A stretch of DNA of 5,114 nucleotides from Hyphomicrobiales bacterium. GTDB taxonomy: Bacteria; Pseudomonadota; Alphaproteobacteria; Rhizobiales; Beijerinckiaceae. The position numbers and the translations under genes are program-made. The notes under the pieces are model-generated. The model did no database searches, was not told where the DNA came from, and was given only the letters and a program-made list of their open reading frames with translations. Positions within the stretch are counted from its first letter, which is position 1, and each line of letters begins with the position of its first letter. This document shows positions 1 through 5,114 of the stretch, one piece after another. The stretch lies in the NCBI GenBank assembly GCA_028290125.1, contig JAQGKM010000202.1, positions 1 to 5,114 on the forward strand, given 5' to 3'.

Positions 1-1475
1 GCGGCGACGAGAACCCTGCCAACCTTTCAGGCGGCGAGATCCGCCGCGCCGCGCTTGCGCGCGTGCTCGCGCCCGAGCCCGACCTGCTGTTTCTCGACGA
101 ACCGACCAACCATCTCGACCTGCCCGCGATCGAATGGCTGGAAAGTGAACTCGCCTCGTTGCGCTCCGCGCTCGTGCTGATCAGCCATGACCGTCGCTTC
201 CTGCAGAATCTGTCGCGCACCACGGTCTGGCTCGATCGCGGCCGCACGAAGCGGCTCGACCGCGGCTTCGGGGAATTCGAGGCCTGGCGCGACAAGGTGA
301 TCGAGGAAGAAGAGCGCGATCGCCACAAGCTCGACCGCCAGATCGTCAATGAGGAACATTGGGTGCGGCACGGCGTCAGCGGACGCCGCAAGCGCAACAT
401 GGGCCGCATGGACCGGCTGGGCGATCTCCGCAAGGAACGTCGCGAGGCGCGCAGCGGCATGGGCGACGTGAAATTCTCGGTCAGCGAGGGCCGCACGTCC
501 GGCAAGCTCGTGACCGAGGGCGAACTGCTCTGCAAGAGCTGGGGCGACCGGCCGATCGTGAAGGATTTCTCGATCCGCATTTTGCGCGGCGACCGGCTCG
601 GCATCGTGGGGTCGAACGGCGCCGGCAAGACGACGCTGCTCAACATCCTGACCGGCAAGCTCGAACCCGACAGCGGCCACATCAAGCTCGGCGCCAGCCT
701 CGAAATGGCGACGCTCGACCAGAGCCGCAAGGCGCTCAAGCCCGAGTGGACGCTGAAGGACGCGCTCACCAATGGCGGCGGCGACTTCGTCGACATCAAT
801 GGCGAGAAGAAGCACGTTATCGGCTACATGAAGGACTTCCTCTTCACGCCCGAACAGGCGCGCACGCCGATCTCGCGCCTCTCGGGCGGCGAGCGCGGTC
901 GCCTGATGCTGGCGCGCGCCCTGTCGCTGCCGTCGAATTTCCTCGTGCTCGACGAGCCGACCAACGATCTCGATCTCGAGACGCTCGACCTGCTGCAGGA
1001 GATGATCGCCGATTATCCCGGCACGGTGGTGGTCGTCAGCCATGACCGCGACTTCCTCGACCGCGTCGCGACCTCGGTGCTGGTCGCCGAGGGCGAGGGC
1101 AAGTGGATCGAATATGCGGGCGGCTACACCGACATGGTGGCGCAGCGCGGCTTCGGCATCGGCCAGAGCGCGCCCGCCGCGGTCCTGAAGACGCCGAAGG
1201 CGGAAGCGAAGGAACGCGCCGCCGCCAGCACGGAAAAGAAGAAGCTCTCGTTCAAGCACAAGCACGCGCTCGAAACCCTGCCGGGCCGCATTGACGAGAT
1301 GAGCCAGAAGCGCGCGCTGATCCAGAGCAAGCTCGAGGCGCCCGACCTCTACGCGCGCGATCGCTCCGCGTTCGACAAGCTCAGCCAGCAGCTGCTCGAC
1401 ACGGAAAAGAAGATCGCGTCGATGGAAGAGGAATGGCTCGAGCTGGAGGCGCTGCGCGAGTCCGTCGAGGGCTAG
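1..1475 (+). CDS. uup: ABC-F family ATPase Uup, 5'-truncated by the window edge
   Basis: The frame is open from the first complete codon at 3 and gives 490 residues ending in TAG at 1473-1475. E. coli Uup has about 635 residues, so the start and the first Walker A lie outside the window; the GTG at 63 is internal because the ABC signature LSGGE (24-38) precedes it in frame. NBD1 remains as this signature plus FLDEPTNHLD (residues 30-39) and the H-loop SHDRRFL. A charged linker with the Uup-typical NEEHWVRHGVSGRRKRN follows (about 116-132). NBD2 is complete: Walker A GSNGAGKT (203-210, nt 609-632), LSGGE (nt 879-893), Walker B LVLDEPTNDLD (nt 942-974) and H-loop SHDRDF. About residues 410-490 form a charged, helical, coiled-coil-like tail matching the Uup C-terminal domain. 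There are no membrane segments, so it is soluble. Uup of E. coli is linked to transposon precise excision, DNA binding and ribosome function; the same role here is inferred. All visible catalytic residues are intact. Confidence 0.95.
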   Translation, partial: GDENPANLSGGEIRRAALARVLAPEPDLLFLDEPTNHLDLPAIEWLESELASLRSALVLISHDRRFLQNLSRTTVWLDRGRTKRLDRGFGEFEAWRDKVIEEEERDRHKLDRQIVNEEHWVRHGVSGRRKRNMGRMDRLGDLRKERREARSGMGDVKFSVSEGRTSGKLVTEGELLCKSWGDRPIVKDFSIRILRGDRLGIVGSNGAGKTTLLNILTGKLEPDSGHIKLGASLEMATLDQSRKALKPEWTLKDALTNGGGDFVDINGEKKHVIGYMKDFLFTPEQARTPISRLSGGERGRLMLARALSLPSNFLVLDEPTNDLDLETLDLLQEMIADYPGTVVVVSHDRDFLDRVATSVLVAEGEGKWIEYAGGYTDMVAQRGFGIGQSAPAAVLKTPKAEAKERAAASTEKKKLSFKHKHALETLPGRIDEMSQKRALIQSKLEAPDLYARDRSAFDKLSQQLLDTEKKIASMEEEWLELEALRESVEG

Positions 1476-1484
1476 CGTGGCGGC

Positions 1485-1513
1485 TTGCCTCGCCCAGCTG
1501 AGCATGGTGTGAT
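1485..1513 (+). promoter_or_regulatory. Weak candidate sigma-70-like promoter for the Bug gene
   Basis: TTGCCT (1485-1490) and TGTGAT (1508-1513) are separated by 17 bp and each match 4 of 6 positions of the sigma-70 consensus. Transcription would begin near 1520, leaving a leader of about 50 nt before the ATG at 1572. The match is weak and such boxes arise by chance, so this is only the best candidate in the gap between uup and the Bug gene. It conflicts with the longer leader needed for the pseudoknot proposed for the same region. Confidence 0.2.
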
Positions 1514-1560
1514 CCTCCCCAAGCCGGACGCCTGAAGCGGAACACCGCATGCGCCGGCGC

Positions 1561-1567
1561 GGGAGGA
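1561..1567 (+). promoter_or_regulatory. Shine-Dalgarno site of the Bug gene
   Basis: GGGAGGA lies just upstream of the ATG at 1572, with 5 nt between the GGAGG core (1562-1566) and the start codon. It is a strong anti-16S match at workable spacing and supports the chosen start. A perfect 10-bp palindrome, GCGCCGGCGC (1551-1560), abuts it. The exact complement TCCTCCC occurs at 1513-1519 and could mask the site if transcribed. Confidence 0.75.
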
Positions 1568-1571
1568 CGAC

Positions 1572-2612
1572 ATGGCCTTGTGCAAGGCGCGCACGCGGGG
1601 CGTTGCGCTGATATCGGTTCTGCTGGCCACGACGGCTGGCGCCAGGGCCGACGCGATCGCCGATTTCTACCATGGCAAGACCATGCAGATGATCATCGCC
1701 ACCTCGCCGGGCGGCGATTACGACACGCGTGGGCGTCTGCTGGCGCGCCACATGGGCCGCCTGCTGCCGGGCGAACCCAACATCGTCGCGCAGAACATGC
1801 CGGGCGGAGTCGGGATCGCGGCCGCCAATCACATGGCCAACGCCGCACCGCGCGACGGAACGGTGCTGCACATGCTGATGCAGAACATGCCGGCCCATCA
1901 GGCGGTCGGTGGACAGGGCGTCAAGTTCGACACGCGCAAGCTGATCTTCCTCGGCACGACGACCGATACGCCCAATGTCATCAACTCCTGGTACACGACC
2001 GGCATCACGACCATCGAGGATGTGCGCAAGCGCGAACTCGTCGTCGGCGCCGCCGGCACGGCGACCCCTGCGGCCTATTATCCCGCCGCGCTGAACGCGA
2101 TGGCGGGCACGAAATTCAAGATCGTCACCGGCTATCCGGGCGGCAACGACGTCAATCTCGCGATGGAGAAAGGCGAGGTTGGCGGGCGCGGCTCGAACGC
2201 CTGGGCGTCGTGGAAAAGCTCGCGGCCGCAGTGGCTGGCCGAAAACAAGATTCACATTCTCGTGCAGATCGGCCTGAAGCGGCATCCGGACCTGCCCAAC
2301 GTGCCGCTGCTGTTCGAACTCGCCAGCAACGACGCCGACCGCGAGGTGCTGCGCTTCATCTCCGCCGACACCGCCATTTCGCGCGCGGCGGTGACCACGC
2401 CCGACACCCCGCCGGACCGCGTGGCGGCGCTTCGAAAAGCCTTCATGGACACGGTAAGGGATCCGCAATTCCTTGCCGAGGCCGAGAAAATGCAGGTCGA
2501 TATCAGCCCCCTGTCGGGCGAGGACTCGCAGGCCATCGCGGACCGCATCGTCGCAGCGCCGCCGGAGGTCGTGGCGCGCGCCAAACTGTTGCTGGAAGGC
2601 ACTGGGAAATAG
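1572..2612 (+). CDS. Bug/TctC-family periplasmic solute-binding protein, orphan
   Basis: This 346-residue protein has the usual length for the Bug (TctC) family, the extracytoplasmic binding proteins of tripartite tricarboxylate transporters. A basic start (MALCKARTRG), a hydrophobic stretch (11-22) and AGARA followed by D27 make a Sec signal peptide, probably cut after residue 26, so the mature protein should be periplasmic. Family-like segments are SPGGDYDTRGRLLARHM (45-61, the first ligand loop), NMPGGVGIAAANHMA (75-89), PRDGTVL (93-99), GYPGGNDVNLAMEKGEVGG (187-205) and RHPDLPNVPLL (237-247). The start is fixed by GGGAGGA at 1561-1567 and by the signal peptide. No TctA or TctB membrane partner is adjacent, as is common for Bug proteins, so the transported or sensed ligand (often a carboxylate) cannot be named. 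Gaps of 96 and 86 bp on either side and a hairpin downstream suggest a monocistronic unit. Confidence 0.9.
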   Translation: MALCKARTRGVALISVLLATTAGARADAIADFYHGKTMQMIIATSPGGDYDTRGRLLARHMGRLLPGEPNIVAQNMPGGVGIAAANHMANAAPRDGTVLHMLMQNMPAHQAVGGQGVKFDTRKLIFLGTTTDTPNVINSWYTTGITTIEDVRKRELVVGAAGTATPAAYYPAALNAMAGTKFKIVTGYPGGNDVNLAMEKGEVGGRGSNAWASWKSSRPQWLAENKIHILVQIGLKRHPDLPNVPLLFELASNDADREVLRFISADTAISRAAVTTPDTPPDRVAALRKAFMDTVRDPQFLAEAEKMQVDISPLSGEDSQAIADRIVAAPPEVVARAKLLLEGTGK

Positions 2613-2620
2613 CGAGCCAG

Positions 2621-2643
2621 GGGAGCGGCGCGATGCCGCTCCC
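2621..2643 (+). terminator. Hairpin, candidate terminator of the Bug gene
   Basis: GGGAGCGGC (2621-2629) pairs perfectly with GCCGCTCCC (2635-2643) across the 5-nt loop GCGAT, giving a 9-bp, almost all-GC stem that begins 8 bp after the TAG at 2610-2612. Its position and strength suit a transcription terminator or 3'-end stabiliser. The bases after it (GCATTTCCC) hold only three consecutive T, so it is not a canonical intrinsic terminator. It may instead act with Rho, pause polymerase, or protect the mRNA end. Confidence 0.5.
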
Positions 2644-2692
2644 GCATTTCCCGGTCGCGCCCCTTGCCCTCGTGTCCCGCCCCGGCTAGCAC

Positions 2693-2698
2693 GGAAGG
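2693..2698 (+). promoter_or_regulatory. Shine-Dalgarno-like site touching the exporter start
   Basis: GGAAGG ends directly against the ATG at 2699, leaving no spacer (3 nt if only GGA is counted). That is closer than usual for an efficient site. The next in-frame ATG at 2762 has GGGA (2749-2752) 9 nt upstream. The site therefore weakly supports the 2699 start but does not settle it. Confidence 0.35.
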
Positions 2699-4519
2699 AT
2701 GTCCGACACGCGCAAGTCCGCCAGAGGCGAATCAGTCAACTCCGAGCCGGGATCCATCGCCATGTTGCGGCGGCTGTTTCTCGAGCATGGCCGGCCGCAT
2801 CTGAAGTCCTACCTGTTCGCCGGCCTGTTCATGGCGATCGGCGCCGCCGCCACCTCCGTGTCGGCCTGGCTGCTGAAGCCCGTGCTCAACCGGATGGTCG
2901 ACCCGTCGGGCTTCTCGGATCTCCGCTGGCTCGCGGTCGGCGTCGCCGGCCTCTTCCTGCTGCGCGGGCTCGCCACCTACGGCTATCAGGTCGTGCTGTC
3001 GCGCACCGGCAACCGCATCGTGGCCGGCGTGCAGCGGCGGCTCTACGAGCATCTGCTGCGGCAGGACATGCGCTTCTTCCAGGACAGGCACTCGACCGAA
3101 TTCATGACGCGCCTCGCGATGGCGGCCAACGGCGTGCGCGACACGCTGCAGGTCATCATCACGAGCACCGGGCGCGACGTGCTGACGCTCGTCGGCCTGA
3201 TCATCGTGATGATCGTGCAGGATCCCATCATGGCGGTGATCGCCCTGACCATCATGCCGGTCGGCGGCTATCTGCTGGGCCGCCTGATCCGCCGCGTCCG
3301 CAAGGCCGCGCGTCGCTCCTACGACGGCTCCGCGCGCATTCTGGAGACCATGCAGGAGACGGTGCTGGGCATCCGCATCGTCAAAAGCTTCAATCTCGAA
3401 GGCATCATGCGCAAGCGCATGTCGGATTCGGTGCGCGAAGTCGAGCGCTCGGTGAATTCGATGGCGGCCGGCATGGCGGTGTCGAGCCCGATCTCCGACG
3501 CCGTCGCCGGCATCGCGATCGGCGCGGTGATCTTCTACGGTTCCTATCGCGTGTCGATCGCCGGCGCCGATGCCGGCTCGTTCTTCTCCTTCATCGCCGC
3601 CCTGCTGCTCGCCTACGAGCCGGGCAAGAAACTCGCGCGGCTCAATCTCGACATCCAGCACGGACTCACCGGCGCGCGGCTGATCTACGAAGTGCTCGAC
3701 ACGCCCGCGACCGAAGGCCCGCAGGACCATCTGCCGAAGCTCGACGTGCGCGAGGGCCGCATCGTTTTCGAAAACGTGCGCTTCGCCTATCGCAACGACG
3801 AATATGTTCTCGACGGCCTCGACCTCGTGGCGGCTCCCAACGCCACCACGGCGCTGGTCGGCCCGTCGGGCGGCGGCAAGTCGACCCTGATCGCCATGAT
3901 CCAGCGGTTCTATGCGCCGGGCGAAGGCCGCATCACCATCGACGGACAGGACATCGCCGGCGTCAATCTGGTGTCGCTGCGCGACGCCATCGCCTTCGTG
4001 TCGCAGGACGTGTTCCTGTTTCGCGGCACCATCCGCGACAACATCGCGCTCGGCCGTCCCGGCGCCAGCGATGCGGAAATCATGGACGCGGCGCGCATGG
4101 CCAATGCGCATGACTTCATCATGGGCTTCAGCACCGGCTACGCGACCGGCGTCGGCGAACAGGGCGCGCAATTGTCGGGCGGCCAGCGCCAGCGCATCGC
4201 CATCGCGCGCGCCTTCCTGAAGAACGCGCCGATCATCCTGCTCGACGAACCGACGGCGGCGCTCGATTCCGAATCCGAGCGCGAAGTGCAGAAGGCGCTC
4301 GACTCGCTGCGTCAGGGCCGCACGACGCTCGTCGTCGCGCATCGCCTGCAGACGATCGTCAACTCGGACCGCATCTGCGTGATCGAGAACGGCAAGGCGG
4401 TGGAGCACGGCACGCACGACGAGCTGATCGCCGCGCGCGGCACCTATCATGCGTTCTTCGCGACCCAGTTCGGCGAGGGAACGTCGCCGCTCAGGATCGT
4501 TTCATCTGCTCCACGCTGA
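2699..4519 (+). CDS. msbA: MsbA-like ABC exporter half-transporter (fused membrane and ATPase domains)
   Basis: This 606-residue protein has the type IV (B-family) exporter layout in one chain and should work as a homodimer in the inner membrane. Hydrophobic segments near 37-58, 77-99, 158-174, 176-193, 258-282 and 292-305 give the expected six helices. A long cytoplasmic stretch (about 200-255) contains ETVLGIRIVKSFNLE, typical of the family. The ATPase is intact: Walker A GPSGGGKST (388-396, nt 3860-3886), Q-loop FVSQD (Q436), signature LSGGQ (492-496), Walker B IILLDE (512-517, catalytic E517), D-loop ALD (521-523) and switch H548. MsbA flips lipid A-core glycolipid; the segment VSSPISDAV and the nearby O-antigen ligase-like gene favour a glycolipid substrate, but sequence alone does not exclude another lipid or peptide, so the symbol is by homology only. 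The start could be ATG 2762 (MLRRLFLEHG), which would drop a hydrophilic 21-residue leader. The last 29 bp overlap the convergent minus-strand gene. Confidence 0.93.
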   Translation: MSDTRKSARGESVNSEPGSIAMLRRLFLEHGRPHLKSYLFAGLFMAIGAAATSVSAWLLKPVLNRMVDPSGFSDLRWLAVGVAGLFLLRGLATYGYQVVLSRTGNRIVAGVQRRLYEHLLRQDMRFFQDRHSTEFMTRLAMAANGVRDTLQVIITSTGRDVLTLVGLIIVMIVQDPIMAVIALTIMPVGGYLLGRLIRRVRKAARRSYDGSARILETMQETVLGIRIVKSFNLEGIMRKRMSDSVREVERSVNSMAAGMAVSSPISDAVAGIAIGAVIFYGSYRVSIAGADAGSFFSFIAALLLAYEPGKKLARLNLDIQHGLTGARLIYEVLDTPATEGPQDHLPKLDVREGRIVFENVRFAYRNDEYVLDGLDLVAAPNATTALVGPSGGGKSTLIAMIQRFYAPGEGRITIDGQDIAGVNLVSLRDAIAFVSQDVFLFRGTIRDNIALGRPGASDAEIMDAARMANAHDFIMGFSTGYATGVGEQGAQLSGGQRQRIAIARAFLKNAPIILLDEPTAALDSESEREVQKALDSLRQGRTTLVVAHRLQTIVNSDRICVIENGKAVEHGTHDELIAARGTYHAFFATQFGEGTSPLRIVSSAPR

Positions 4520-5114
4520 TCGCCTTCGCGGCGGGGCGGACCGAGCGGTACTGCCCCTTCACGACCAGCGCATATTGCACGCCCGCGACCGCCAGCAGCG
4601 TCAGCCACCACAATTGCGCGGTGACGAGGCCCGACAGACCGATGATGACGCCGCAGACCAGCCCGGCCAGCAGGAAGGCTGACGCGGGCCGCGGCGCCAG
4701 CGCCGCGCTGCGGAACGTCAGGACGATGAGCGCCGCGAGCGCGAGACCGCCGACAAGGCCGAACTCATACCAGACCTCGAACACGGCGCTGCGCGGCGTC
4801 GATGCCGGCAGATAGCCGATCGCGATGCTGCGCTGGGCCGCATCGAAGCCATGCCCGGTCACCAGCCGCACGCCTTCGCTGAGCACGATCTGCTCGGCCG
4901 TCTGCAAGCCCTTGGCGTAGACGTTGGCGCTGGCGCGGCACAGGGGCGCCAGAACCAGCGGGATCGCCGGCGCAATGACAACCAGACCGCCGAACGTGAG
5001 TCCGAGCACCCGGCCGACCAACAGAGGCGCCGTGGTGGCGAGCGAAAAGGTGATGGCGCCGAAGGACAGGGACGCGAGCGCGGTCGGCGTCCTGTCGGCG
5101 TTGATGGCGATCGC
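4491..5114 (-). CDS. O-antigen ligase/polymerase-like membrane protein, C-terminal part
   Basis: The minus frame is open from the right edge to TGA at 4493-4491 and gives 207 residues; the N-terminal half lies outside the window. The TTG at 5021-5019 is an internal Leu codon, since 31 more in-frame residues precede it. Hydrophobic segments lie at about 12-34, 37-58, 116-134, 145-163 and 167-184. A polar loop of about 55 residues (60-115) separates the second and third. This loop carries LVTGHGFD (84-91) and runs into PRSAVFEVWYEFGLVGG (107-123), resembling the GxG and ElGlxG parts of the Wzy/WaaL family (O-antigen ligase, PF04932), whose large periplasmic loop is catalytic. Such proteins ligate or polymerise undecaprenyl-linked glycans at the periplasmic face of the inner membrane. 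The family call is from remembered patterns and is moderately firm; ligase versus polymerase cannot be decided. The canonical His-Asn motif of the loop is not visible. Its 3' end overlaps the exporter gene by 29 bp. Confidence 0.75.
   Translation of the reverse strand, partial: AIAINADRTPTALASLSFGAITFSLATTAPLLVGRVLGLTFGGLVVIAPAIPLVLAPLCRASANVYAKGLQTAEQIVLSEGVRLVTGHGFDAAQRSIAIGYLPASTPRSAVFEVWYEFGLVGGLALAALIVLTFRSAALAPRPASAFLLAGLVCGVIIGLSGLVTAQLWWLTLLAVAGVQYALVVKGQYRSVRPAAKAISVEQMKRS

Noticed and set aside
63..65. GTG at 63 as the start of uup.
   Set aside because: The in-frame sequence upstream encodes the NBD1 signature LSGGE, so the gene clearly begins before the window.
90..974. Repeated DEPTN...LD coding segments near 90-119 and 945-974 as a DNA repeat.
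   Set aside because: They are the Walker B and D-loop regions of the two ATPase domains of uup, explained by the ancient domain duplication of ABC-F proteins.
1504..1512. ATG GTG TGA, a two-codon minimal ORF upstream of the Bug gene.
   Set aside because: No Shine-Dalgarno site precedes it and such triplet runs are common by chance.
1551..1560. GCGCCGGCGC palindrome next to the Bug gene's ribosome binding site, as an operator.
   Set aside because: Short GC palindromes are frequent at this base composition and it has no spacer typical of a regulator site; there is no second copy in the gap.
27..2468. An 813-residue open frame on the minus strand, antisense to uup and most of the Bug gene.
   Set aside because: It is rich in Arg, Ala, His, Gly and Asp, has no recognisable domain, and spans two genes and their gap. 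This is the expected antisense shadow of very GC-rich coding DNA; the plus-strand frames carry clear motifs.
2664..2692. TTGCCC, 17 bp, TAGCAC as a promoter for the exporter.
   Set aside because: The -10 box matches only 3 of 6 positions and the site would start transcription at or beyond the ATG at 2699.
2473..4113. A 546-residue plus-strand frame running across the end of the Bug gene and most of the exporter.
   Set aside because: It is a +1-type shadow, Arg/Ala/His rich, and conflicts with two well-supported genes.
2732..4450. A 572-residue open frame on the minus strand, antisense to the exporter.
   Set aside because: Its composition is shadow-like with runs of Asp, His, Arg and Ala and no domain, opposite a gene with all ABC motifs intact.
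5019..5021. TTG at 5021-5019 as the start of the minus-strand membrane protein.
   Set aside because: The frame stays open to the window edge and the residues before it form a hydrophobic segment that fits the protein, so the gene is truncated rather than short.

Overview
The window reads as ordinary chromosomal sequence from an alphaproteobacterium, most likely of the Rhizobiales (Bradyrhizobium/Afipia-like). The basis is very high GC by eye, strongly GC-rich third codon positions, long spurious antisense reading frames, and the protein families present. The taxon is inferred from family resemblance; no marker gene is present. I see no mobile element, CRISPR array, tRNA or rRNA.

Layout. Positions 1-1475 (+) hold the 3' part of uup, a duplicated-ATPase ABC-F protein cut by the left window edge. 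After a 96-bp gap, 1572-2612 (+) encodes a secreted Bug/TctC-type solute-binding protein with no membrane partners in view. An 86-bp gap with a strong hairpin follows. Then 2699-4519 (+) encodes a complete MsbA-like ABC exporter half-transporter with fused membrane and ATPase domains. On the minus strand, 4491-5114 holds the C-terminal part of an O-antigen ligase/polymerase-like membrane protein that enters from the right edge. It converges on the exporter gene, and the two 3' ends overlap by 29 bp.

How the genes relate. The exporter and the ligase-like protein both fit envelope glycolipid work: lipid A/core flipping and periplasmic glycan ligation or polymerisation. They are convergent rather than co-transcribed, so a shared role is inference from proximity. 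Uup (cytosolic, ribosome or DNA associated) and the Bug protein (periplasmic) look like unrelated neighbours. Gaps of 96 and 86 bp and a hairpin after the Bug gene suggest three separate plus-strand transcription units rather than a tight operon.

I did not find a convincing undescribed system. The points worth checking are a possible pseudoknot leader that would hide the Bug gene's ribosome binding site, the convergent overlap, and the missing histidine motif in the ligase-like protein.
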